From Acidimicrobiaceae bacterium (GTDB lineage: Bacteria; Actinomycetota; Acidimicrobiia; Acidimicrobiales; UBA8592), in NCBI GenBank assembly GCA_002720485.1, contig PBIQ01000018.1:1-35382 (forward strand): 35,382 bases of DNA, written 5' to 3'. The translations under genes and the position numbers were made by a program. The notes beneath the pieces are model-generated. The model saw only the letters and a list, made by a program, of their open reading frames with translations. It was not told the origin of the DNA and did no database searches. Below, one piece after another: positions 1-6,887 of the stretch. How positions within the stretch are numbered: the first letter of the stretch is position 1; every line of letters starts with the position of its first letter.

Positions 1-85
1 TAAAAAAAATTTAGAAACAATAAAGATATCGTTGAAATTTGGTAGCTGCGCTGCACGGATCTCGGTATGGTGAAACTTGCGGAGC

Positions 86-107
86 GTGGTGCAGTAAGTA
101 GTACCAC
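86..107 (+). other. Possible hairpin in the leader of the sigma factor gene
   Basis: GTGGTGC (86-92) can pair with GTACCAC (101-107), one G-T pair included, around an 8-base loop. It lies 21 bases before the TTG start of the sigma factor gene. There is no T-run after it, so it is not an obvious terminator. It may be chance or a translation-level element. I see no convincing promoter in bases 1-85. Confidence 0.2.
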
Positions 108-128
108 AAATATTGAAAAGAGCGTACC

Positions 129-1064
129 TTGCCTAAAGAGCGAGTAGAGCGAGATGAAGAAGACCTCGTAAGGTTATATCTCACCGATATTGGACAATAC
201 CCGCTCTTAACAAAGGATGACGAAGTCCGACTGGCCCAAGCGATCGAAAAGGGTGTTGAGGCTAGGCAGAAACTTGAATCATCAGAAGAAATCACCGCAG
301 TTGAAAAGCGAGATCTTAAACGTAACGCTCGTAATGGCGAAAAAGCTGAGCGGCAATTCGTCCAATCAAACCTTCGCCTAGTCGTCTCCATAGCAAAGAA
401 ATACCAAGCTTCCGGACTTCCCCTTCTCGACTTGATTCAAGAAGGAAATCTAGGCCTTATGCACGCAGTAGAAAAATTCGATTGGCGGAAAGGCTTTAAA
501 TTCTCCACATACGCGACTTGGTGGATACGACAGGCTATAACTCGTGGAATAGCGAACACAGGACGAACCATTAGGCTTCCGGTTCATGCTGGAGATACAC
601 TCGCACGGCTACAGAAGGCACGATCCAGACTCGAACTCAAATATGGACGCCCTGCAACGTTGACTGAACTCGCTGCAGATGTCGAAATGCCAGAAGACAA
701 AGTAATTGAAGCCTTACGGTTCGCAAGTGAACCTATGAGCCTTTCTGAGCCACTTCGCGAAGATGGCGACGCAGAACTAGGTGACGTTGTTGAAGACCGC
801 GGAGCAGCTTCTCCCTTCGAAGTAGCTGCTACATCACTGCTTCCAGATGAGATTGCTCGTCTACTCGCCCCTCTTGATGAACGTGAACGTGAAATTCTTA
901 AGCTACGCTTTGGCCTTGACCGGGGAGAACCAAGAACTCTTGAAGAAGTTGGCGAGTATTTCAACCTAACTCGAGAGCGAATACGACAGATAGAAGCTCG
1001 GGCAATGTCAAAACTCCGTCACCCAAGTAGCGACACGGGTGCTCGAGATCTTTTAGCTGTATAA
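129..1064 (+). CDS. RNA polymerase sigma factor, sigma-70 family (RpoD/SigA/SigB type)
   Basis: Directs RNA polymerase to -10/-35 promoters. The 311 residues hold region 1.2 (about 10-45, [13 protein letters not shown]), region 2 with the promoter-melting and -10 recognition segment (about 100-150, including [12 protein letters not shown]), region 3, and region 4.2 with its helix-turn-helix near the end ([17 protein letters not shown]). There is no acidic region 1.1 or long N-terminal extension, so by length it resembles SigB or short HrdB-type factors rather than a long primary sigma. I cannot tell whether it is the only primary sigma. The start is TTG at 129, chosen because conserved sequence begins soon after; the ribosome site is weak. 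It converges on a tRNA-Sec gene 15 bases downstream. Confidence 0.93.
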   Translation: MPKERVERDEEDLVRLYLTDIGQYPLLTKDDEVRLAQAIEKGVEARQKLESSEEITAVEKRDLKRNARNGEKAERQFVQSNLRLVVSIAKKYQASGLPLLDLIQEGNLGLMHAVEKFDWRKGFKFSTYATWWIRQAITRGIANTGRTIRLPVHAGDTLARLQKARSRLELKYGRPATLTELAADVEMPEDKVIEALRFASEPMSLSEPLREDGDAELGDVVEDRGAASPFEVAATSLLPDEIARLLAPLDEREREILKLRFGLDRGEPRTLEEVGEYFNLTRERIRQIEARAMSKLRHPSSDTGARDLLAV

Positions 1065-1079
1065 GTTAACCAGAGATTG

Positions 1080-1172
1080 CGGAGGTGGACGGGAATCGAA
1101 CCCGCCGGACGAGGATCACTCGTCCCACCCGCTTTGAAGGCGGGGGAGCCCACCAGGTACTCAGACACCTCC
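1080..1172 (-). tRNA. selC: tRNA-Sec (anticodon TCA)
   Basis: Read on the minus strand, the acceptor arm GGAGGTG pairs with CACCTCC. The anticodon stem CCCGC/GCGGG encloses loop CTTCAAA, giving anticodon TCA. A long variable arm (GGACGAG pairing with CTCGTCC) is followed by a T-arm with TTCGATT. The long variable arm, extended acceptor/T stack and TCA anticodon identify selenocysteine tRNA rather than Leu/Ser or a suppressor. The eighth acceptor pair (T-C) is mismatched. CCA is not encoded; base 1080 gives the discriminator G. It implies that the genome decodes UGA as Sec. selA, selB, selD and any selenoprotein are not in this window. Confidence 0.93.
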
Positions 1173-1304
1173 TTGGATATTTCACCAAGTAGTCATTATT
1201 ACCAAACTTTTCTCGGAAAGCGATTTCCTACAGCTTTCCTCTCAAACCACATTTCGTTCGTTAATCCAACAATAGGTATTCGCTGACAGAACGAGAAGCA
1301 ATCT

Positions 1305-1382
1305 CTATCTCTTATCTGTGACCTTCTTAACAATGAAATAGGTCACAGCAGCTGCTACGAGAAAGGTAATGATCACAACCAT
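1305..1382 (-). CDS. Possible 25-residue membrane micro-protein
   Basis: An ATG-initiated ORF of 25 codons begins 27 bases after the stop of the upstream minus-strand gene. The predicted peptide has a hydrophobic N-terminal stretch (about residues 2-18) followed by a basic tail ending KKVTDKR, typical of single-span micro-proteins. The ribosome site is weak (AGAGGG about 14 bases before ATG). An 8-base inverted repeat (1316-1323 and 1341-1348) lies inside it. It could be chance; there is no homology evidence. Confidence 0.3.
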   Translation of the reverse strand: MVVIITFLVAAAVTYFIVKKVTDKR

Positions 1383-1408
1383 CTAATGAATTATAACCCT
1401 CTTTGGAC

Positions 1409-1849
1409 CTAGTCTTCGTCCCAGTAGGAATTGGGATCCTCACTCATAAGCTTTTCAATGTATTCTTCGTATTTTTCGGGTGAACTTCCGTAACTTCCTA
1501 GATTCCTATAAACAGAATCCCAAATTTCATGTAAGCATTCAAGTGCCGACCCCACCCAACCTTTTTTCTGACATTCGGATTTGTAATTGTTGTAGTCCAG
1601 TTCACTAATGCGGTGACTAACGAAGGACCTGAACTGATCTCGAGATACATACATTCGATATTCGTAGTCGGTAACCATGCTTTGCTGAATGGGCACGGTG
1701 ACTCCATGAGATTCAACAATATAGTCCTGCAGTTCTTCCAGATCACCTAGTCTCCTCCCCCTAGCACATAAAACATTAGGATCCTCAGGTAGCTCAGGGT
1801 CAGATTTCTGAACTACTGATAGAAATCCTGTCGTAGTAAATATCCACAT
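1409..1849 (-). CDS. Conserved hypothetical protein, 146 residues
   Basis: Not assigned a function. The N-terminus reads MWIFTTTGFLSVVQK and the body contains DYEYRMYVSRDQF and LDYNNYKSE. This pattern of an initial MWIF.. GF.SVV and a DY.N.K segment recalls small hypothetical proteins common in diverse bacteria. The protein is soluble and acidic, with no signal peptide or membrane segment. It ends in an acidic tail (SYWDED). The start ATG has a weak purine stretch before it (GGCGAGAAATTT). It follows the 194-residue gene on the same strand but is separated from it by a 24-base palindrome, so probably has its own transcription. Confidence 0.75.
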   Translation of the reverse strand: MWIFTTTGFLSVVQKSDPELPEDPNVLCARGRRLGDLEELQDYIVESHGVTVPIQQSMVTDYEYRMYVSRDQFRSFVSHRISELDYNNYKSECQKKGWVGSALECLHEIWDSVYRNLGSYGSSPEKYEEYIEKLMSEDPNSYWDED

Positions 1850-1938
1850 AAATTTCTCGCCTGCCTATTCATGTATTCATTCCAATTTGCCAATCCTACT
1901 ATCTAGATTACTGAACAGACCTTACGTAAAGGACCAAA

Positions 1939-1962
1939 TTTCATCGCTCTAGAGCGATGAAA
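1939..1962. other. Perfect 24-base palindrome between two minus-strand genes
   Basis: Bases 1939-1962 equal their own reverse complement, centred on CTAG, with arms beginning TTTCATCGCT. As RNA this makes a 10-bp stem with a CTAG loop. It lies after the stop of the 194-residue gene and before the start of the 146-residue gene. On the minus strand only three T residues follow the stem, so it is a weak rho-independent terminator candidate; a dimeric repressor operator is the alternative. Confidence 0.5.
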
Positions 1963-1997
1963 AATAGACGCATCACTCTACTTTAAGGGTCTTTAGA

Positions 1998-2582
1998 TTA
2001 GTTATCGAAAGGAAATCTGATGGAAACTTGTAGGGAAACTATTGCTGGTTTAGTAGGAGGTTCAGAAAATCCTACCTCTATTGGTTGAGAGAAATTTAAA
2101 GGTTCCCCCAGATTATTTCCATCTAGCACGGCAGTACCTGATTTAACCCACCGCCATTTTCTCGCCTGATACCACTCAGAAACACCCCGAGAACTGGTAC
2201 CGAAAGTTTCCACTCCCATGAGAGATTTGGCTAATGGCTTTTCTACAAATTTAGTGAACCAAAGAGGACGAGGAAAAGGAATAACGCGGGGTACTCCACC
2301 TAACAAATGAAGGTTCAAACCCAATCCATCTACAGAAGTCTCTCGTCCATCAGACTCTGTTTTGAGTTTACCAATACGGACATCATCGAAGTTATAAATA
2401 GAGGTAACAAAGTCAGCTACATTCTGACTTCCAGCTAATAGGATTCTACGTCCGTCTGGAGTTCCCCACATAACGTCACCAAAAGGGCCGATAGGTGAAT
2501 GGTCCCAATGGCCAACCACAAATCTATTACCCTGGGCAAAGCCTGCTGAACTGATAACCCCCTTGATTCGAATGATCTGCAC
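1998..2582 (-). CDS. Conserved hypothetical protein, 194 residues
   Basis: Function unknown. The N-terminal half has GHWDHSPIGPFGDVMWGTPDGRR (too long to be chance coding) followed by a segment with FVTSIYNFDD, a layout I associate with uncharacterised actinobacterial proteins but cannot name. No signal peptide or membrane helix is visible, and there is no recognisable catalytic motif. The GTG start is supported by TACTTT (2590-2595, minus) seven bases upstream, the leaderless arrangement seen at other starts here. It is divergent from the phosphotransferase gene, with only 62 bases between starts. Confidence 0.72.
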   Translation of the reverse strand: MQIIRIKGVISSAGFAQGNRFVVGHWDHSPIGPFGDVMWGTPDGRRILLAGSQNVADFVTSIYNFDDVRIGKLKTESDGRETSVDGLGLNLHLLGGVPRVIPFPRPLWFTKFVEKPLAKSLMGVETFGTSSRGVSEWYQARKWRWVKSGTAVLDGNNLGEPLNFSQPIEVGFSEPPTKPAIVSLQVSIRFPFDN

Positions 2583-2589
2583 CTAATCT

Positions 2590-2595
2590 AAAGTA
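2590..2595 (-). promoter_or_regulatory. -10 element, leaderless promoter of the 194-residue gene
   Basis: TACTTT on the minus strand, seven bases before GTG, with no Shine-Dalgarno sequence. It fits TANNNT and the geometry of leaderless actinobacterial transcripts. No good -35 is seen. Confidence 0.4.
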
Positions 2596-2631
2596 GACCT
2601 CAGCTAATATCCGCGCCCACTCACTTACTGG

Positions 2632-2637
2632 TATTCT
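2632..2637 (+). promoter_or_regulatory. -10 element, leaderless promoter of the phosphotransferase gene
   Basis: TATTCT lies seven bases before the ATG at 2645, with no Shine-Dalgarno sequence between. Its partner on the other strand (2590-2595) makes this a compact divergent promoter region. Confidence 0.4.
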
Positions 2638-2644
2638 CAAAAAG

Positions 2645-3754
2645 ATGTCCGATGCATTAGACCCAAAGCGTACTTCACGTGACCTTAATGAAATCCAAGA
2701 GCTATTGACGCAGTGGATAAGAGAGAAAGCAACTGATTCGGAAGCTGTAATTTCTGATCTCCGAAGGCCTTCAGGATCTGGAATGTCTAGTGAAACGTTA
2801 CTGTTCACTACTGATTCAAAGAACGCAGATCTCAGTAGTGAACAACGGCTCGTAGCTCGTCTAGCACCAACGTCGGAAGATATTCCTGTTTTTCAAGAAT
2901 ATGACCTAGATCTTCAAGTCCAGATAATGAAAATCATTCGTGAAAGAACTTCAATACCTGTCCCAAATGTTCTCTGGCTTGAGACTAACCCTCATGTTCT
3001 AGGGGTTCCGTTTTTTGTTATGGAGCAAATAGAAGGAAGAGTTCCACCCGATATCCCCCCGTATGTTTTTGGTGGCTGGCTTCTCGACGCATCTCAGGAA
3101 AACAGAGAAACTCTAGAGCGTCAGTCAGTGGAAATAATTAGTGAACTTTCCAAAATAGATATAGAGGATATAGATACTGGATTTCTCGAAAATGGATTTT
3201 CTGGTGAAACTCATCTACGAAGACATTTTGCAGCTCAGCAAAATTATTACCAATGGGTTATCGGCAACAACCGAAACCATCCCGTTATCGAACATGCGTT
3301 TACATGGCTTGATCAAAATTGGCCTGAAGAAAGCGCAACCGTTCTAAGTTGGGGAGATTCAAGAATCGGGAACATCATGTTTAACAATGAATCGTTTACC
3401 CCAGTTGCCGTATTTGACTGGGAGATGGCGAGTCTCGCACCAGTTGAAGTAGATCTCGGCTGGCTTGTCTTCCTCCATAGTTTCTTTCAAGACATAGCTG
3501 AAACATATGAGTTTCCAGGGTTACCGGACTTTATGAAACCAGAAACCGTAAGAGAAATATTTAGGGAACAGACAGGGATACTTCCTCAAGATCTGCATTG
3601 GTTCATGGTTTACGCCGGGCTACGCCACGCAATAATTATGAGCAGAATCAACGATAGATCTGTTCATTTCGGCCAAGCGACTTGGACCGATGACGTTGAT
3701 GAAGCAATTCCTCATAGAAATTTGCTATGGACTTTGATGGATAAATCAATTTAA
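2645..3754 (+). CDS. Phosphotransferase family protein (APH/choline-kinase-like fold)
   Basis: A kinase-like small-molecule phosphotransferase of the APH family, the branch that includes the ACAD10/11-type kinase domain. In 369 residues, the N-lobe carries the nucleotide-binding segment with SGSGMSSETLLF. A hinge follows (FFVMEQIEGRVPP). The catalytic loop reads WGDSRIGNIMF; the usual H of HGD is W, but catalytic D and N are present. The metal-binding segment is VAVFDWEMA. Substrate unknown; the family includes antibiotic kinases, but this branch is more often linked to lipid or hydroxyacyl metabolism, so a resistance role should not be assumed. It stands alone, divergent from its left neighbour. 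Confidence 0.85.
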   Translation: MSDALDPKRTSRDLNEIQELLTQWIREKATDSEAVISDLRRPSGSGMSSETLLFTTDSKNADLSSEQRLVARLAPTSEDIPVFQEYDLDLQVQIMKIIRERTSIPVPNVLWLETNPHVLGVPFFVMEQIEGRVPPDIPPYVFGGWLLDASQENRETLERQSVEIISELSKIDIEDIDTGFLENGFSGETHLRRHFAAQQNYYQWVIGNNRNHPVIEHAFTWLDQNWPEESATVLSWGDSRIGNIMFNNESFTPVAVFDWEMASLAPVEVDLGWLVFLHSFFQDIAETYEFPGLPDFMKPETVREIFREQTGILPQDLHWFMVYAGLRHAIIMSRINDRSVHFGQATWTDDVDEAIPHRNLLWTLMDKSI

Positions 3755-3796
3755 AAGAAAGGTAGTCGGATACTTTCAGAGAAAGTAATCTTCTTT

Positions 3797-3811
3797 CCGC
3801 TCAGCAAGCGG
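3797..3811. other. Short inverted repeat upstream of the STAS gene
   Basis: CCGCT (3797-3801) and AGCGG (3807-3811) form a 5-bp stem with a 5-base loop between the phosphotransferase stop and the STAS gene promoter. It has no T-run. It may be a weak terminator of the phosphotransferase transcript or an operator. Confidence 0.25.
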
Positions 3812-3828
3812 GTGGGTTCACAATCCCA

Positions 3829-3834
3829 TAACCT
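3829..3834 (+). promoter_or_regulatory. -10 element, leaderless promoter of the STAS gene
   Basis: TAACCT followed by exactly six bases and ATG at 3841, with no Shine-Dalgarno sequence. This is the geometry of a leaderless start. Confidence 0.4.
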
Positions 3835-3840
3835 ATAGAT

Positions 3841-4191
3841 ATGATGCTGACGCTTTCGAATTCCAACACTGGGATATGGACTGTCATCCATGTTGCTGGT
3901 GAAGTCGATATGGCGACAGGACCTCAGCTACGTCAGGAGATCGTTCGTCAAGTAAGTGAGGGAAACATACATTTAGTTATTGATTTACGAAAAGTTGATT
4001 TCATAGATTCGACCGGCCTAGGAATACTGGTAGGTGGCGTAAAAAGAGCGAAAAGTAATGGCGGTGATTTCAGATGCTCCGGTTTATCGAGCAGCCTTGA
4101 AGAAGTATTTGCTTTAACAGGGTTGGATAGCGTCCTCGCCGTTGTCGATCTCGACCAAGATCCAAGTTCATGGACGAAGTCGAATGAATAA
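3841..4191 (+). CDS. STAS-domain anti-sigma factor antagonist
   Basis: The antagonist arm of a partner-switching system (SpoIIAA/RsbV type): unphosphorylated, it sequesters the anti-sigma kinase and frees a sigma factor; the kinase inactivates it by phosphorylating a serine. The 116 residues span one STAS domain, with the N-terminal beta strands (GEVDMATGPQLR) and the phosphorylation loop VDFIDSTGLGILV, where Ser within DSTG is the expected target. The start at 3841 agrees with the -10 element; ATG at 3844 is the alternative. It overlaps the anti-sigma kinase gene by 8 bases, indicating translational coupling. The target sigma factor is not identifiable here. Confidence 0.9.
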   Translation: MMLTLSNSNTGIWTVIHVAGEVDMATGPQLRQEIVRQVSEGNIHLVIDLRKVDFIDSTGLGILVGGVKRAKSNGGDFRCSGLSSSLEEVFALTGLDSVLAVVDLDQDPSSWTKSNE

Positions 4192-4624
4192 AGGAATTAT
4201 CTTAGAAATCCCTTCACAAGTTGAATATCTTTCACTTGTTCGTGCTGTGGTAGCTTCAGCAGCACGAGTTGATCAGTCACTGGGCGACCAAAGAATCGAT
4301 GACCTAAGACTTGCGGTCTCTGAAGCTACCACAAACGCTATTAGAGCCCACGCCAACCTCGGCTCGAGTGAACGAATCACAATCCGATTCGGGTTAGAAG
4401 GCGACCGAATAGAGGTAGAAGTACAAGATCGTGGATCAGGATTCGACCCTGAGAAACTAGACCCTGCTGGCCCACTTACTGACAAAGGCCGACTCGAATA
4501 CGAAGGAGGGTTTGGTATACCTCTGATGAAAATTCTCGCTGATGAAAAAACAATTGAATCAGCTGATGAAGGAACGACAGTTAACCTGACCGTCTATGTT
4601 TCCCCACCGTCAGAAACAATCTGA
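4184..4624 (+). CDS. Anti-sigma regulatory serine kinase, RsbW/SpoIIAB-like
   Basis: A GHKL-type ATPase of about 146 residues that binds a sigma factor and phosphorylates the upstream STAS antagonist. It has the N-box RLAVSEATTNAIRAH, the G1-type VQDRGSGFDP and the G2-type GGFGIPLMKIL. The start ATG at 4184 is chosen because it lies in the usual 8-base overlap with the STAS gene and gives the family's normal N-terminus; a TTG at 4142 would add 14 residues copying the neighbour's coding region. It forms a two-gene operon with the STAS protein, a standard partner-switching module for general stress or development. Confidence 0.9.
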   Translation: MNKGIILEIPSQVEYLSLVRAVVASAARVDQSLGDQRIDDLRLAVSEATTNAIRAHANLGSSERITIRFGLEGDRIEVEVQDRGSGFDPEKLDPAGPLTDKGRLEYEGGFGIPLMKILADEKTIESADEGTTVNLTVYVSPPSETI

Positions 4625-4685
4625 TACTCAGTAATTCTCAAATGATAAAGAAACGAAAGTAGACGGCTTTTATAAAAGGTTTTAA

Positions 4686-4691
4686 TACGCT
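4686..4691 (+). promoter_or_regulatory. -10 element, leaderless promoter of the 172-residue gene
   Basis: TACGCT followed by six bases and ATG at 4698, with no Shine-Dalgarno sequence. It indicates a transcription unit separate from the anti-sigma kinase. Confidence 0.38.
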
Positions 4692-4697
4692 CTAAGA

Positions 4698-5216
4698 ATG
4701 GAAAATACTCAAGATGGGCCGGAAACGCTCCCAAAGCCGGATGAACTACTAGCACTACATTCCGTAGCGGCCCGCCTATTCGACACTCTTAGGAACTGGT
4801 TCGACATTGAACCAAAGGTAACTATTGATTTAACAGAAATTGACTCAGCGGTCATTGAACTCAGCTCACCAAACATGATAATCGCTATGGCTATGAGGAA
4901 ACTTCAAGCACTGCATTTGATATCAACCCCCGGAGTGCTGACCACCACAGATACTGTAATAGCAATAGTGAATGATTTAGATCGCGCTTTACTGCAAGCT
5001 CCAAGCATGCGTCTCGAACGTGAAGCGGATATGACCAACTGGGATGAAGCATTAGCTCAGATGAAAAAAGAAGAAATTCACCCCGAAGATATTCCTACAC
5101 TCTCTTCGGAACCTGACCCAGAGATAGAGGAATTCCAAGTGCATCATGAAGCACTTCACCACGCTGTACGCGCAATTGTTGAAGCATCAAATGGAGAAAT
5201 AAAGTACTTCCAGTAA
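4698..5216 (+). CDS. Hypothetical protein, 172 residues
   Basis: Not recognised. It is an acidic, soluble protein with no membrane segment or cysteine motif. The N-terminal 100 residues look helical with a leucine-rich pattern (LLALHSVAARLFDTL, AMRKLQALHLI); the C-terminal part is acidic (SSEPDPEIEEFQVHHE) and ends HHAVRAIVEA. Codon use matches the neighbours. It sits between the partner-switching pair and nhaA with its own promoter-like element, so context gives no firm clue. Confidence 0.7.
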   Translation: MENTQDGPETLPKPDELLALHSVAARLFDTLRNWFDIEPKVTIDLTEIDSAVIELSSPNMIIAMAMRKLQALHLISTPGVLTTTDTVIAIVNDLDRALLQAPSMRLEREADMTNWDEALAQMKKEEIHPEDIPTLSSEPDPEIEEFQVHHEALHHAVRAIVEASNGEIKYFQ

Positions 5217-5220
5217 TAGA

Positions 5221-5282
5221 TAGAGGAAGCCCCGCATGCGCTCACTTCATCTGAAGAAGTATTTTCCTGCATGCTGCCTCTA
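5221..5282 (+). promoter_or_regulatory. Nested inverted repeats between the 172-residue gene and nhaA
   Basis: Three stacked pairings are visible: TAGAGG (5221-5226) with CCTCTA (5277-5282), GCATGC (5234-5239) with GCATGC (5269-5274), and ACTTC (5244-5248) with GAAGT (5256-5260). Together they make a branched or long hairpin starting five bases after the upstream stop. No T-run follows, which argues against a simple terminator. It could be a cis-regulatory RNA for nhaA if transcription starts before it. However TATAGAT at 5301-5307 could be a -10 that starts nhaA downstream of the structure. Confidence 0.4.
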
Positions 5283-5317
5283 GGATAAGAGGTTGAAGAC
5301 TATAGATCGAATGAGAA

Positions 5318-6697
5318 ATGGCAGAAAATACACCCTTACCTGACTTGCCTAAGTGGACTTGGCTTGGAGGAGAAAGTGGGTTAGCGCGCCGTGTCGGTAA
5401 ACCTGTCAGAAATTTTCTAAACATAGAAGCCGCTGGAGGGGTCCTACTTCTTATCGCTACTGCCGTTGCGCTTATTTGGGCAAATTCACAATGGTCAGGA
5501 AGCTATGACAATCTCTGGAACACACACTTTGAATTAACCGTAGGTGGGTACCACATGGGGGGATCAGGACACCACCTCACCTTAGGGTATTTAGTCAACG
5601 ACGCATTAATGGTTATCTTCTTCTTTGTAGTAGGTCTTGAGATAAAAAGAGAACTAGTTGCCGGTCATCTCAAAGACCCTAAAGCAGCAGCCCTCCCTGC
5701 GATAGCAGCAATTGGTGGGATGTTATTTCCAGCACTCATTTTCTTCGCCTTTAACCCATCGGGAGACCCTTCCTCAGGTTGGGGGATTCCAATGGCAACT
5801 GATATCGCGTTTGCTGTTGGCGTCGTTTCGCTTCTCGGTGACCGAGTCGGCAGGCCACTAAAGGTATTTCTGCTAAGTCTTGCCATAGTCGACGACATCG
5901 GCGCAATTTTAGTAATTGCCATTTTCTATACCTCTAGCCTCTCACTATCTTGGTCTATCGCAGCCTTAGTGATCCTTGCGACAATTCTTATATTTAAATT
6001 CTTAAAGATTTGGTACATTCCGATTTATATACTTTTAGGGTTTGCCTTCTGGCTAGCGACATTCGAATCTGGAGTTCACGCTACGATTGCTGGCGTCCTT
6101 CTTGGCCTTATCGCTCCTGCAAAACCTCAGCAATCTAAAGAAGAAGGTATGAAGGCTCTGGAGTGGCTTCGTGACAAGGGAGAAAACATCTACCCTGTCG
6201 ATGTTCGTATCACTGCAATGGAGATCAGCGAATCATCTTCATCAATCGCAGAGCGAATAGGATCAACACTTCACCCAATTTCAAGTTTTATTATCATCCC
6301 GATATTTGCCTTAGCAAATGCTGGAGTTGATCTAGGTGGAGGAGTTATAGGAAACGCTGCTGGAAGTGCCGTTACCTGGGGAGTTGCACTTGGTCTCGTC
6401 GTAGGGAAAACTCTGGGAATTTTTCTAACAACATGGATAGGGTTGAAGATGCCCTTCACGGCACGCCCTAAAGGACTCAATAACCTGTCCCTATTAGGCT
6501 TATCGGATGCTGCGGGTATAGGCTTTACTGTCGCTCTCTTTATTACCAATCTCGCCTATAAAGAGAATCTAATATTCGCCGATGAATCAAAAATAGGGGT
6601 CCTATTCGCATCATTGGTTGCTGGAATTATCGGTATCTTGTTCTTGCATTTCGGAACTAAAAATAGGCGAAATGTTGAAGTCGAAAAATCAGGGTGA
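5318..6697 (+). CDS. nhaA: Na+/H+ antiporter NhaA
   Basis: Exchanges cytoplasmic Na+ (or Li+) for external protons and controls sodium and pH homeostasis, in the inner membrane. The 459 residues contain about 11-12 hydrophobic helices, the early NFLNIEAAGGVLLLIATAVA segment, the MATDIAFAVGVV helix with its conserved Asp, and the LAIVDDIGAILVIAIFY helix with the DD pair that binds the ion. It ends with a short basic tail. Somewhat longer than E. coli NhaA because of an N-terminal extension and a cytoplasmic loop (about residues 265-300). It stands alone, preceded by a structured intergenic region. It fits a marine or salt-exposed lifestyle. Confidence 0.95.
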   Translation: MAENTPLPDLPKWTWLGGESGLARRVGKPVRNFLNIEAAGGVLLLIATAVALIWANSQWSGSYDNLWNTHFELTVGGYHMGGSGHHLTLGYLVNDALMVIFFFVVGLEIKRELVAGHLKDPKAAALPAIAAIGGMLFPALIFFAFNPSGDPSSGWGIPMATDIAFAVGVVSLLGDRVGRPLKVFLLSLAIVDDIGAILVIAIFYTSSLSLSWSIAALVILATILIFKFLKIWYIPIYILLGFAFWLATFESGVHATIAGVLLGLIAPAKPQQSKEEGMKALEWLRDKGENIYPVDVRITAMEISESSSSIAERIGSTLHPISSFIIIPIFALANAGVDLGGGVIGNAAGSAVTWGVALGLVVGKTLGIFLTTWIGLKMPFTARPKGLNNLSLLGLSDAAGIGFTVALFITNLAYKENLIFADESKIGVLFASLVAGIIGILFLHFGTKNRRNVEVEKSG

Positions 6698-6887
6698 CTC
6701 CTCTCCATAGCACCGACTAGTTTGGGGAGAACACGATTTCTGGCTAAAAAGGTAATCGCAGTATTTTTCTACAAAAGAATCATTTTTTGTAAGAATGCGT
6801 TGCAAACGTGAAATTTTAGGTTACTCTCACGCCCCGAAAGCAAACATTGTTTTTTTCATGCTTATATGAAACAGAAATGGATGGATT

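Noticed and set aside
584-964. Minus-strand ORF inside the sigma factor gene
   Set aside because: It is a Ser/Arg-rich antisense shadow of a clear sigma-70 coding region.
1077-1286. 69-codon plus-strand ORF
   Set aside because: It runs through the tRNA-Sec gene and non-coding DNA; the reading has no coding character.
2645-3754. Aminoglycoside resistance gene
   Set aside because: The APH fold is clear, but the catalytic HGD is WGD and the sequence fits the broad phosphotransferase family rather than a known resistance enzyme.
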